Shown piece after piece: positions 22,886 to 35,671 of a stretch of DNA of 64,000 nucleotides. The notes beneath the pieces are model-generated. The model was given only the letters and a program-made list of their open reading frames with translations, was not told the DNA's origin and did no database searches. The stretch comes from Diphasiastrum complanatum (lineage: Eukaryota; Streptophyta; Lycopodiopsida; Lycopodiales; Lycopodiaceae), in the NCBI GenBank assembly GCA_029204225.1, contig CM055108.1, forward strand, positions 11,129,782-11,193,781. The letters are read 5' to 3'. The translations under genes were made by a program, and so were the position numbers. Numbering within the stretch: the stretch's first letter is position 1; every line of letters starts with the position of its first letter.

Positions 22886-25479
22886 AGTTAAATAATTATA
22901 CAATATTGTGGATTTACATGTAGTCATCATTGTTTGTCATGTTTCAAGCATTGTGTGGTAAATGGAGTAGATTTCATTGTTGTATATTCACATTTTTTCT
23001 AAAATCTCCAAACTTATGTTTTTGTTCCTATTACTAAGAGGAACTTCAACACTTTCTATGATGTTAGCTTAAATTATCTACAAATACTGGTGTTCCATCT
23101 TAAATTTTAAAGCCCACCGTTCTTGCCTTGATGAATTGTGATATTACTTCTTACATTCTCAATATTGACATGCTCATAGCAAAACAATGGCATTGTTTTT
23201 AACATGAGGGTACTTGATAGAATTTACTTAAATAACTAAATAACTTGCAATACATTATGCAAGGAAAAAACAAAAGCAACACTAGCAAAACAACATCTCC
23301 ATTGTGTTGAGGGTCATCATTTTTAACACATATGCCTGTCCTATGATGGTTTAGTATTTCTCTTTTTGGAAAGAGAGTTCCCTTGGCAACAATAGGGTAC
23401 ACTGTACTTTTGCAAAATTCATGTGAAAATATTAACTTCATGTGGCAATTGGAAGATGTATATTACTCTAGATGCTTTAGAAAACAAAATTCCATATTCT
23501 GATATTCAAACAATACTATTCATTTGTAGAAAGGCTTGACCATTCAAAAAAGGTTCAAATACCACAAACTTAGGAGAAATAGATTTCACACATGGAACAA
23601 TTATTTCACTTGAAATTTCCTTCTTTAAGGGTCTATCCAAAGACTAGAAAAGTTCATATAATCTATAATAAAAACTTTGACAATGTAGATAGCGTCCATT
23701 CGGATATGTTGTTGACCACTCCTTGTGATAGTCTCAAAGTAATTTTTTTAAAGGTTAGTTCTTGCACTATACATACTAGACCTTAAAACCATCAATAAGA
23801 TGATGAAAAAACATGGAAGGAAAGGTTCAACAACATCAAAACAACATAATATTAAGAAAAACCAAGTGTTTTCAATGTGGAAGATTTTGCAAATGGGTTT
23901 ACAACAAATACAATGATGTGCACATATTGAATATTGTGAAATGATACTAAAACTATTTCACATACAACTCTTTTATGTCACTCCAATAATTGGTAAGTTG
24001 TCATTTGAAACTAGATTGGGATATTAGTATATAAAGGGTTCTCTTTGGTGATAGCTTAGGAGTATTAACAATTAAGTTGATTTCTAATTGTAAGTGAGAA
24101 ACAAGGTCATTTTTTGTGTGTCGTACACCTTCCCCTACAAAGCAATCAACAATTTGATCTGATATTAATTGTCTTGTCGGTCTTACACCTTCCCCTACAA
24201 AGCAATCAACAACTTGATCTGATTTTAATTGTCTTGTCAGTGACTCCCTTCTACGATCAATCTTTAGAGTTGATCTCAGACTCTTCTTGGTTTATTTTTT
24301 TAGTTATACATTTGAAAAATATTCCTAGTCAACAACGCAAAGAAAAGCAAATTTTATGTTCAAAATATCATTCATTTGGCTAATAATTGAAGAGCTTATC
24401 TAATGGCATTGGTATCTTTGTTGATGTCATTCACATTACCAAAGGGATCATCCTACCCTACAAGGATATTACATTGCAAAATGAATTAGCAAACTCGATG
24501 AAAAAAATGCCCATTCACTCAAAGTTAACATTCTATAAAGATGACGTTGTAGATTGTGTAGTTATGTCTTGTTGTTAGATCGATAATGATACACAGTCAA
24601 CAATCTAACATGCTAATATTGGTATTTGTGTGATTACCACAAAAAAGTTCTTGAAAATTAGGCCTATTATCAACGTGCTTACAATGAAGGTTTGTAGATC
24701 ACATTATGTTCAAGCATATTGAATTCTCTAACATGTAGGTAAAAAGGCCTTTATTGAGCATAAAACTTTAAATAGGTAGTCATTATGTTCAATACACCTA
24801 CCAACTTCTACCATCATCTTTTCTTTGGATCTCAATATGCTCTTGTATTCCATAGCTTGTGCATGGTAGAGATAAGAGGAATTGGAAGCCTTTGGTTTCA
24901 TTTGTGTACATAGTTTGTACTTTGTGCTTTGAGACTCAAGGTCTACATCATTGTCAAACTTGATGTCAATTAGTTTTTTCTCTTTAATATTCTCCCTGCA
25001 ATACATATATGAGCATATCAAAAAATAAAATAAGCATGTCTTACCTTTAAATTTGTAAAGAATCTCTTGCAAATTGCTTACTAAAGAAGGCCCTAGATAA
25101 GAATTAAGCATTATTAAATCTGATCAATTTTGTGTCAACAAAACCATTACATCTCTACCATGGGAAAAGAACATTCTCAATTCCCATTTTACAAATATAT
25201 GTGAAATAAACTATATGTAATGGGAATTATCTTAAGGATGAAACAACAGTTACATAATACTATGTAGATAATCATATTTTCAAGTAGTGATCAACTTAAA
25301 AAATGTCAACGACCTACAAGCAAGAAAAATATTCAAGAGCAAACATCTGTTAGATTGATTAGTCCCAAAGAACAGCATTTTATCTTGGGTTAGCACTAAA
25401 ACCATATACAATATGTGTAGATCCTTAACATGCATCAACAAAGTCTCAAGAAAACAAAGAAAGAAGCTAAAAAGAAAAA
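22886..25479. other. Low-information AT-rich stretch
   Basis: No intact gene is recognised in about 2.6 kb. A Cys-rich string (KCFQCGRFCKW, ~23867) may be a ruined zinc knuckle of a copia Gag, which would place the missing 5' part of the old Copia here, but the canonical His is absent. A perfect-period 60-base duplication lies at 24121-24240. The remainder shows only short random frames. Confidence 0.4.
24121..24240. repeat. 60-base tandem duplication
   Basis: 24121-24180 and 24181-24240 differ at only a few positions. The unit begins TCGTACACCTTCCCCTACAA. The period is a multiple of three. Confidence 0.85.
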
Positions 25480-25702
25480 ATTTATACTCAATAATTGTTA
25501 AGCCTCTTTAGAACCTTGGTCACATTGGATTGAAAGCCGAGATGTAGTTTTTTATGAAGGATGCAATGACCTAATGGCACAAATTCTTGGAAAAACAAAG
25601 CCAAACGAAGGATCACATAAAGTGAGAGACATATTCATTGATTTTGTGCAGGCCAATAAGGCACAATAGGCTGGAAGGATAGAAGAGCATAATGGGCAAA
25701 GT

Positions 25703-26679
25703 TGTTGGATTTACTCCTTCCACTCTCCTAAATCCCAATTTTAATCTGCCTCCATTCATGTTGTATATTTTCTAACGTTGTCACGCAGTCTGTATTTTTA
25801 CACGCAAATTCGCACAGACGAATAAAAGGCGAATGAATCGCGACACTGTGTTCTTACACAGGTCAAGGTGACAGGCAAAAGGAGGACACTACCTCACAAA
25901 ATGGCAAAGTGCCCTAAAAGCTAAGGCACCCTGTAGATCTTATCCTAAGGCCATTCATAAGAGTGACGCACTCTTGCATCATCACGAACGTTCACCTGAC
26001 ATCACACCCTTTTCCACGCTCATCCTTTGCAGCTGCGCTAACAGATTGAACAACGACTGCAGCCACCCATGATCTCCTACAAATAGCACATCCACTCTAT
26101 ACTTTCATATCTGCACACTTGTAATATCTTGTATATTGTAGATATCATCTGTGTATTTAAAATATGACGATGATGCAGTGTATGCTAGAAGAGCAAGATA
26201 AGTCTAGAACAAGCAAAGGAAGTTATATTCCTCATTATAGACAGAAATAAGCTTTGTAGGGCACGCGGTTTCGTCCACTATTGTCTTGTGCTCTATCGCG
26301 TTATTGATCTGTATACTTGCTATACTTAATCTGACACAGTTCATTTATTTTGCGTTTAAGATCTGCCAATCTTCTTTCTGTCTGATTGTTCCAGTTGCTC
26401 CGATAATAAACGATTAATTTTTATTCTTATCTTTCATGAATAATTCGCGACTAATTATCAATCGAGGACTGTCTAGCTCTTCGCGAATCATTCACGACAA
26501 ATGATTTGTCTTACAATTCGCAACAAATTATTCTTCTAGCTCTTCGTCCATTTAAAGGTTTGGCTATGTAATCTAGAATGACCGTGATTTCAATCACTAT
26601 CTGTTCTGTTCATTCTGATAGGCGTAGTCATGCTTAGGGAGAGAGTCATTTAACTCATTCCACTGCCTCTCTCCCAACA
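25703..26679 (+). repeat. 5' LTR of nested Copia (+)
   Basis: 977 bases from TGTTGGATTTACTCC to CTCTCCCAACA, closely matching 29580-30642 apart from ~86 bases near the 3' end that are present only in the other copy. Confidence 0.93.
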
Positions 26680-26811
26680 TGGTATCAGAGCCATGTTCAT
26701 AGCTTGATCAGCTTCCACAGTACAAGACTCTACTAGCCGATAGAGTAGTTGTTTTCTTGTTCTGTATGAGGACAGGCAAGATCCTAGCACTCGAAAAGAG
26801 GCATGGATACT

Positions 26812-29545
26812 TGTATAAATTAAGTCATTGTTTTTCTGCCTCTAGTCAAGCTCTCAGTACTTCAATTCAATCAAATAAAGATTTACTTTGGCATTATAGA
26901 CTTGGTCATTTGAATTATGCTGCTGTACAATGAATGTCTAGACAATCTATTGTTCTTGATCTCGACTATCCTCACGAAACAATCGAGCTACCTATCTGTC
27001 AAGACTGTCTAATTGTAAACAGACCAGGAAGCCATTTAAATCAAGCCATCAGCATGTTGCTAGAGGATTGCTAGATGTTGTACATTCAGATATCTGTGGC
27101 TCGATGAAAAATCCTTTGTTGGAGGATGCCAAGTATTTTATAACCTTTATTGAGGAATTTTCAAGAAGAACGATGGTGTATTTTAGAAAGAAGAAATCAA
27201 AAGCCTTTAACTACTTCAGAATCTTCAAGGAGCATGCAGAAAAGGAGACTGGAAGGACTATTAAGGCCCTAAGGTCAGACAACGGTGGAGAATATATCTC
27301 TGTCGAGTTCAAGGAGTACTGCCAAAGCCAAGGCGTTGAGCAGTAGTTCATCACTCCTTACAGTCCTCAGTCTAATGGCTTAGTTGAGAGGAAGAACCGA
27401 ACTCTGGTCTAATCTGCTAAGTGTATGCTAGTGCATGCATCGTTGCCCAATAAGTTCTGGGCTGAAGCTGTTTCCACTGCAACTTACATCTAGAATAGAT
27501 GTTCGACCAAAGCTCTCTCAGACAAGACACCCCACGAGGTGTGGACAGGCTTTAAGCCTTCTTTGAAGAACCGAAAAGTGTTTGGGTGCATTGCCTATGC
27601 GCAAATCCCAAAAGACACGAGGAAGAAATTGGACTTCCAAGGTCTCAAGACCATCTTGATTGGATATACCTTGTCTGATAACACCTACAAGCTGTACGAT
27701 CCTGATACCCAGCAAATTTTGTAGGGATACAGTCTTTATCGAGGATCAGTTCGTCGACCTCAAAGGCAAGGAAGTTACTCAAGAAGAATCTTCATCGCCT
27801 ACCATTGACACAACAGTTCAAGCCTCTGGCTCAAGCATGTCTATCGTCGACCCACTTTGAGACAGCGAATCAGATGAAGATGTTGCTATCCAGCAACAAG
27901 TCCTAGAAGTGATTCATCAGTCGAATCTTCCCAGAAGATCAAGCTGAGTGCACACACAGCCCACAAGGTAAATTTGCCTATCTTTTAATGCAGGAATCAA
28001 TGACAGTCGAAGAGGCACTTAGCCAACCAGAATCTGATCTCCGGAGAGAAGCTATGGATAGAGAGTCTTCCTCTCTGATCAAGAATCAGACATGGTCATT
28101 AGTCGAAGCTCCTATTGGCTGCAATATTATTGATTGCAAATGGATCTTTAAGATCAAATACAATGCCAATAGAGCAATTGATCGAAGGAAGGCAAGACTA
28201 GTAGCACGAGGATTCACCCAGATCCCGAATGTCGACTACAGTGAGACTTTCAGTCCAGTCGTCAAACATTCGTCGATCCAAATGCTCCTATCTTATGCTG
28301 CAGCTGCCGACCTCGAAGTACATCAGCTCGATGTACAAAAAGCTTATCTGAATGGAGTTATACAAGAAGATATCTACATGATCCAGCCCGAAGGATACGT
28401 TTTGGAAGGCATGAAGAATCATGTTTGTAAACTCCATAAAGAGCTGTACGACTTGAAACAATCTGCTAGAGCTTGGTTTCAGAGGATCAACATATTCCTC
28501 ATTGAACAAGGATATAAACCAAGCACTGCTTATTGCGACGTTTATTCGAAGTCAGTACAACAATCCTTCATTATCATCACCTTGTATGTTGATGATACGT
28601 AACTCTTCAGTAACAATACCAATATGGTCAAGAATTCGAAGCAGATGTTGTTCTCAAAATTTGACATGACTGATCTGGACGAAGCTCACTTCTGTCTTGG
28701 AATTCAAATCCACAGAGACAGAGCAAAGCCACTGATTTACATCACTCAACAAAGTATTTTCATAATGTTCTTAACAGATGCAATTTGATGAATTGTAAAT
28801 TAGCTCACTCACCAATGGATCCAGGCCTGCATTTGTCAAAGGACCAATGTCCCCAAGCCAAGCAGGAAGAGGAGCATATGAGAGAATACTTGTATCGATT
28901 GATACTCGGATCTCTCATGTACGCAATGGTCTGTACAAGACCAGACATCTCTTTTGCTGTCAGCTCACTCAGCCAATACATGGCTAATCCTGGAATTACC
29001 CATTGGAAGGCTCTTATTCGAGTCATGAGATACATTTGAGCTACCAGGGACCAGTGCATCTGCTATGGAGATGTCAGCTACGACAATCTTCATCAACTCA
29101 GTGGATATTCTGATGCAAGCTGGGGAGGAGATGTAGACCATCGTAAATCCACATCTGGATTTACATTCTTCTTCAATGGTGGTCCTATTTCATGGAACAG
29201 TCGTAAGCAACCTCTATCGCACTTTCTTCTACAGTAGAATACATTGTTGCTTCTCAATCTATTAAGGAAGCGTTTTGGTTGAGAAATTTGCTATCAGACA
29301 TCAATCTGTATCAACACAGCCCTACAATCTTGTGATAATCAAAGTGCTACTGCTCTATCAGCCAACCCTAGATTTCATTCTAGGAGTAAGCACATTGAGA
29401 TAAGATATCACTACATTAGGGGCAAGGTTCTCGACCGAGAGGTGAGCTTAACATACTGCAAAACGCAAGACATGGTTGCAGATATTTTCACGAAAGCACT
29501 CAGTGTTAATGCACACAATAATTTTGTGCATTGCTCAGTCTGAAG
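26812..29545 (+). pseudogene. Pol remnant of nested Copia (+): integrase, RT, RNase H
   Basis: Order: gag-pre-integrase (LLWHYRLGHLNYAA, ~26885), integrase core (LDVVHSDICG, LRSDNGGEY, TPYSPQSNGLVERKNRT, 27068-27410), integrase tail (RKVFGCIAYAQIPKDTRKKL), RT (28000-28760, CKWIFKIKYNA, VHQLDVQKAYLNG, active site YVDD) and RNase H (28785-29510, SGYSDASWGGD, SKHIEIRYH, DIFTKAL). Stops after GVEQ (27344), TLV, YI and YVDDT break it. Two of these fit Gln codon CAG to TAG. The domain order identifies Ty1/copia. There is no Gag, so it was non-functional even before the stops. Confidence 0.92.
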
Positions 29546-29579
29546 ATCAAGGCATTCACGGATCCTGATTAAGGGGGGG

Positions 29580-30642
29580 TGTTGGATTTACTTCTTCCAC
29601 TCTCCTAAATCCCAGTTTAATCTACCTCCATTCATGCTATATATTTTCTAACGTTGTCACATAGTCTGTATTTTTACACGCAAATTCGCACAGACGAATA
29701 AAAGGCGAATGAATCGCGACATTGTGTTCTTACACAGGTCATGGTGACAGGCGAAAGGAGTACACTACCTCACAGAATAGCAAAGTGCCCTAAAAGCTAA
29801 GGCACCATGTAGATCTTATCCTAAGGCCATTCGTAAGAGTGACGCACTCTTGCATCATCACGAACGTTCACCTGATGTCACACCCTTTTCCACGCTCATC
29901 CTTTGTAGTTGCGCTAACAAATTGAACAACGACTGCAGCCACCCACGATCTCCTACAGACAACACATCCACTCTGTACTTTCATATATGCACACCTGTAA
30001 TATCTTGTATATAGTAGATACCATCTGTGTATTTAAAACATGACGATGAAGCAGTGTATGCTAGAAGAGCAAGATAAGTCTAGAACAAGCAAAGGAGGTT
30101 ATATTCCTCATTATAGAAAGAAATAAGCTTTGTAGGGCACGCGGTTTTGTCCGCTACTGTCTTGTGCTCTATTGCATTATTGATCTATATACTTGCTATA
30201 CTTAATCTGACACAGTTCATTTATTCTGCGTTTAAGACCTGTCAATATTGTTATGCTTATTCTTCTTTCTGCCTGATTGTTCCAGTTGCTCTTTCCAATA
30301 ATAAACGATTAATTTTTATTCTTATCTTTCGCAAATAATTCACGACTAATTATCAGTCGAGCACTATCTAGCTCTTCGCGAATCATTCGCAACAAATTAT
30401 TCTTCTAGCGCTTCATCCATTTAAAGGTTTGGCTACGTAATCTAGAATGACCGTGATTTCAATCACTATCTGTTCTGTTCATTCTGATAGGCATAGTCAT
30501 GCTTAGGGAGAGAGTCATTTAAATCATTCCGCTGCACATAAACATTTTCTGTTTGAGTTTGCTACTCGTTCATTTCTTGTTTGAGTTCGTTTCTCGTTCG
30601 CGTCTTGTTCGTCATTTATTTGTTTCTCTCTCTCTCCCAACA
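29580..30642 (+). repeat. 3' LTR of nested Copia (+)
   Basis: 1063 bases. It carries ~86 bases (about 30534-30622, including TTGTTCGTCATTTATTTG) absent from the 5' LTR, indicating a deletion in one LTR or an insertion in the other after integration. Confidence 0.93.
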
Positions 30643-30647
30643 AAAGT

Positions 30648-30873
30648 GAATGTGTGCAAGATGAGCAAGGAGAGGATGATGGGGAGACTGACACAATTGT
30701 GCAAAATTGTGAGGCAACATGGGCTAGATGACAAAATGCAAGACGATCTAAAGGAGTCGAAAATAGAAACTACCCACCAACCACCGTTACGCTAGTCTAT
30801 GAGGGAACATAAACCACCAACTCATTTTGATGAATCAAGTTGGTACATGGAGGGAGATTCAGAGGAAATACCT
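30648..30873 (+). pseudogene. Linker segment of the old Copia pol
   Basis: This host-element piece lies between the two nested insertions. It continues the frame that ends at 25702 (reading HNGQ then SECVQDEQGEDDGETD) and leads to EEIP at the next insertion site. It corresponds to the acidic linker between integrase and RT of Copia polyproteins. It contains several stops. Confidence 0.7.
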
Positions 30874-31285
30874 TGTTGGAATGAAAACATGGTGAGGAAG
30901 ATGATAGCATGACATACAGAATCTACAAGCACTCGATTGATCAATCATAAAGTAAAATCGCACTCACATACAAGAAAAAAACACTTGATTACAAAAGCGT
31001 GATCATAGCTTCACGAAGCATGTACATATGCGTCCGCATGCTAGTGCCATGCCAATATTTCATATAATGTGCAATATGATGACTATCGTATTTACACCTA
31101 GCATGTACAATTTCTTCGTCCTCACATCTATGTATACACTGCTAATTATCGTGCCATCATGCATGCCAAGAAAACCTTTGCAAACCCTACACATCCTAGA
31201 AACACGACGAATCCATTCCCAACATGCCATGTGACTGAAGACGGTTAGCAGTGACCGTTGGTGTCATGTGACGTGGACACCAACA
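30874..31285 (-). repeat. 3' LTR of nested Copia (-)
   Basis: 412 bases, direct repeat of 35249-35671. The length difference comes largely from a longer (CA)n run in the other copy. Confidence 0.93.
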
Positions 31286-31398
31286 ATCCCCATCTCAATG
31301 CTATCCGTCTTCTATGATGATGATCTTCATTCCCATGGCATTTCTTAAGCATACAAATCTATCCTTTGATAGAGGCTTGGTCATTATGTCGTCATTCA

Positions 31399-34300
31399 TC
31401 ATTTGGGTGAAAGAACCATCTTCTGACTTTGTACCAAATCTTTGACAAAGTGGTGCTGGATATCAATGTGCTTGCTCCGTTTATGTAGGCCTCCATTCCT
31501 GCATATGAACATGTTGCCCTGGTTGTCGTTGAAGATCTTCATCCCTTTTGTCGAGATGCCTATCTCGTGGCATAGACTCTTGATCCAAACATACTCCCTA
31601 GCACTGTGACATATCCCCATTAATTCTGCTTTCGTTGAGGAGAGAGCCACAAATTTTTGTTTGCTGCTTGCCTAGCTTACAGCTCCTTCGCCCATCATGA
31701 AGACGAACCCACAGGTAGATTTCATGTCATCTGCATCACCTGCCCAGTCAGAGTCGACGAACCCCTCAACGTTCCCAATAGGAAATCTGTATTCCAACCC
31801 AAGTTGAATGCTTCCCTATAAGTACTTCAGAATCTTTTGGCTACTTTCCAATGATGGATGCCTGGGTTTTCCATATACCTGCCGAGTGATCCAATTGTCG
31901 TGGCTATATCTGGCCTAGTGCCTACCATGGCATACATCAGTGATCCCACTAGGCTCCTATATGGACATCGGTAATTCATTTTTGCTCTATTAGACTCAGT
32001 CTGTGTTGAGATCTCCTTGCTCAATCTTATACCCTGTTCTTGTGGAGTTCCAACATGATTACAATTTTCCATCCCAAATCTTTTGAGCATATTAATGATG
32101 TACCTTTCCTGCCTTAGGTGGATAGACTTTCTAATCCTATTTCTTTCAACTTGAATTCCTAGGCAATAACGCAGCTGCCCCATATCTTTGATCTCAAAAT
32201 CAATCTTCAATTTTGTCTTACAAGACTCCAGCCTTGAAACGTCATTGCCAATCAAAATTATGTCATCCACATATAGTGCTATGACAGTGATTTCTAAATG
32301 AGACCTTTTGAGGAAGGTATATTTCAATCCGTTCACACCAGACCTTGGATGATTGCTTTAATCCATATAGGGCTTTGTTGAGTTTGCAAACCATGTCCGA
32401 CCCTTCTTCAAATCCCTCTAGTTGTTTCATATACACAACCTCACTTAGTGTCCCATTCAGAAATGCAGTCTTGACGTCGAGCTAATAGATCTCCATGTCG
32501 TTGGCTGCTGCCCATGCAAGAATTATCCTAATCGATTCGATTCTAGCAACTGGGGCAAAAGTTTCATCAAAGTCCATGCCTTCTATCTGCAAGCATCCTT
32601 TGGCTACTATATGTGCCTTGTATCTCTCCACATAACCCTCTGCATCATATTTTAACTTATAAATCCATCTGCAACCAATGGCCCTCCTGCCTTCTGGTAT
32701 GTGTACCAGACTCCACGCATTGTTCTTCTTGATCGACTCCATTTCCTCTGTCATCGCATGGAGCCACTCATTCCAATCTCCCCTCTCTCGAGCTTCTCGG
32801 TAAGATCTTGGCTCTTCATCAGGTTCTTGACTCATGAATATCATTTCATCGAATCTTTGTGGGGCTCTCTTTGTTCTGTTTGGTCTCACCTTTGCAATTG
32901 CCTCTGATCTCCCCCTATTGAACTTGATCTTGAGCCTTGGTTGACTCACTGTATCAGGTTCTTCATTTTCTTCCACATCAAGGAATTCATCTCTCGCGGA
33001 CACCTGACCATCAATGCTCTCATCACGGGTATGATCATCTGAAGATACGTTGTGTTGGGATGTATTGGAGCTCGAAATGCTAATGACTTCTATAGGAAAC
33101 GTCACGCCTCCCCTTGAGTCCACGATCAACATCAGAATTGGAGACGGTTTTTACCACCACTGTGGGATCTTCATCAAACACAACATCCTTGGCATTAATG
33201 AGATTTCTTGTAATGGGATCAAAGAGCTTATATGCTTTAGTCCCCTCTGGATATCCTACAAACAAGCATTTGTTGGACTTAGGATCAAGTTTCTTCCATT
33301 TTTCTTTGGGAATGTGTACGTATGCAGTGCAGCCAAACACCCTGAAGTGATCTACCCTTGGCTTATGTGCGTACCACATCTCATGAGGGGTTTTTCCTGC
33401 CAGGGCCTTCGTTGGAGATCTGTTGATTATGTGACATGCAGTTGCCACAGCCTCTGCCCATAGGTACTTAGGTAGATCACTCTCCTGCAACATGCAACAC
33501 GTCATTTCCATCAGTGTTCTATTTTTTCTTTCCGCCAAGCCATTCTGTTCAGGAGTGTATGGTACAATGAATTCTCTCAAGATACCATTCTTTAGGCAGA
33601 ATTCATCGAATTATTTGTTCTTGAATTTTCCTCCATTGTCACTTCTGAGCTTCTTGACTTTCTTGTTGGTTTCACTCTCAGCTATGCTCTTGAATGCCTT
33701 GAAACTTTCAAGAGCTTGAGATTTCTGCTTCAAGGTCCAAATCCGCGTCCTCCTCATATAGTTGTCTGTGTATGTAATGAAGTACCTAGATCCACCGATA
33801 GATGGCACCTCCATTGGTCCACAGATGTCCGTGTCAATCAGCTCAAGCACTTCAATGGATCTTCAATGGATGTATCTCTGGAAAATGTTCTCTATGCTGC
33901 TTTCCAAAAATGCACCACATTTGTCTATCCCCTCCTTGACATCGTAATCAAACCCCCTCAGCATGTCATCGTTTGCCAAGGTCTGAAGACTCTTGCATCC
34001 TAGATGCCCCATCCGGCTATGCCAAAGATTGTTGATTCTATTGGAGTCAACCGTCATACACGCCATGGATCTTTTGTCAGCTCCTCCTTGTAACTGATAC
34101 ACACCTCCTTTCCTGAATCCAATGTCAATTGGCCCGTCGTCCATCTGAATGCTGCACCCTTCTTTTTCGAACAACACATGATATCCAGTATCTGTAAGTC
34201 TGGCTACTGACAGTAGGTTCTTGGCCAAATTAGGAACATGCAGCACGTCACACATCTTCATGCTCCTCTCTTGCCCAAGCCATATGCGAACACAGCCTCT

Positions 34301-35201
34301 CCCTACCACATCAATCACGCCTTTGTCCCCCATCATGATCTCTTTATCGCTGAGCATCTGATAGGTGATGAAGGCATCACGATTGTTTGTCATATGGGAC
34401 GTAGCTGCGGAATCAAGATACCAGTATGGGTCCGCTTCAATGATCTGTCTCTTAGCTTTCAACTTTACATCAACGATCTCGTTAGAATCAGATGATGCAT
34501 CGCATGACTGTGTCCCTGATAGTTCCAGAGAAATCCAATTCTCCTTAGCCATCATAGCGAATGCATCTGTGGTCTCCTGCACCTCATCAGCTAGGTTGGC
34601 TTGATCTGGACTCCTCCTCTACATGTCAGCTTTCTTTTTATTGCATTCACAAGCGAAGTGCCCTAGCCGATCACAATAGTAACATTTCTTGTCAGATTTC
34701 CCCGGCCATCCTTTCTTCTTGAAGTCCTTCTCTTGCTGACTCGATTGCCCACCTTCCCTGATGGGTCTTTGATTCTTGATCCCCATCTTCTTGAAGCCAC
34801 TCAATAGTGCCATTTCATTCTGTGCTGGATTGACCTTCCACCTACTTTCTTCCAGAATGAGCCTCTGAGTGATAAACTCCATGTCCAGTTTATCCTCAAA
34901 CCCATCGAGCATCATGACCATCGGATCATAGCTGGATGGGAGACTGGTGATTAAATTGTATATAAGCTGTTGTTTGTCAACCACTGCACTGACCGCTATT
35001 AGTTGTCTTCCAATGTCCTTGATCTTCTCCACATGGTCCCTCATCAAATTACCCTCACTCATCTTGGTGTTCGTCAGCTGCCTCTACAACATCAGGATAC
35101 TTGTCACTTTATGTAGATTGACTGATCGCACGAGTTCACTCGTGTCAGCAAAAGTTGAATCAGCAACCGATATTGTTCTGATACTATTCGATCCAAGATA
35201 G
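31399..35201 (-). pseudogene. Gag-pol remnant of nested Copia (-)
   Basis: Reading leftwards: C-terminal half of Gag (LIYNLITSLPSSYDPMVMML, ~34960) with zinc knuckle CYYCDRLGHFACEC (~34690-34650), protease (WYLDSAATSHM, ~34420), gag-pre-integrase (LWHSRMGHLG, ~34030), integrase (IDTDICGPM, LRSDNGGKF, TPEQNGLAERKNRT, 33840-33480), integrase tail, RT (33132-31830, WIYKLKYDAEG, active site YVDD at ~32280) and RNase H (31650-31399, STKAELMG, SKHIDIQHH). The first ~70 Gag residues are missing right after the primer site, and stops or frameshifts occur at several places (TGG to TAG before RQLTNTK; after ENIFQRYIH; after AANDMEIY). It is non-functional but the most complete Copia pol in the window. 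Confidence 0.92.
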
Positions 35202-35248
35202 CATGCAATCCTGGAATTCTTCCTTTATGTACGTGGGCCCATAACCAA

Positions 35249-35671
35249 TGTTGGAATGAAAACACAACTAGGAAGATGATAGCATGACATACAGAATCTA
35301 CAAGCACTCGATTGATCAATGGCATAAAGTAAAATCACACACACACACACACACACAAGAAGCAAACACTTGATTACAAAAGCGTGATCATAGCCTCACA
35401 AATCATGTACATATACGTCCGCATGCTAGTGCCATGCCAAGATTTCATATAATTTGCAATATGATGACTAGCGTATTTACACCTAGCATGTACAATATTC
35501 TTCGTCCTCACATCTACGTATACACTGCTAATTATCGTGGCATCATGCATGCCAAGAAAACCTTTCCAAATCCTACACATCCCAAAAACACGACGAATCC
35601 ATTCCCAACATGCCATGTGACTAAAGACGGTTAGCAGTGACCGTTGGTGTCATGTGACATGGACACCAACA
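35249..35671 (-). repeat. 5' LTR of nested Copia (-)
   Basis: 423 bases with a (CA)n stretch at 35338-35356. Same termini as 30874-31285. Confidence 0.93.

Larger units (their letters stand above)
25703..30642 (+). mobile_element. Copia element nested in the old Copia (TSD AAAGT)
   Basis: 5' LTR 25703-26679, primer site TGGTATCAGAGCC 26680-26692, pol remnant 26812-29545, PPT AAGGGGGGG 29571-29579, 3' LTR 29580-30642. The perfect 5-bp target duplication AAAGT is at 25698-25702 and 30643-30647. Gag and protease are gone: only ~120 bases lie between the primer site and the gag-pre-integrase motif. Confidence 0.95.
30874..35671 (-). mobile_element. Copia element nested in the old Copia (TSD TACCT)
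   Basis: Minus-strand element. The 5' LTR is 35249-35671 and the 3' LTR 30874-31285, both with TGTTGG...CCAACA ends. The perfect target duplication TACCT is at 30869-30873 and 35672-35676. The PPT is rc of about 31286-31298 (GAGATGGGGAT). The sequence after the 5' LTR (TTGGTTATGGGCCC) is only a degraded match to an initiator-Met primer site. Confidence 0.94.
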
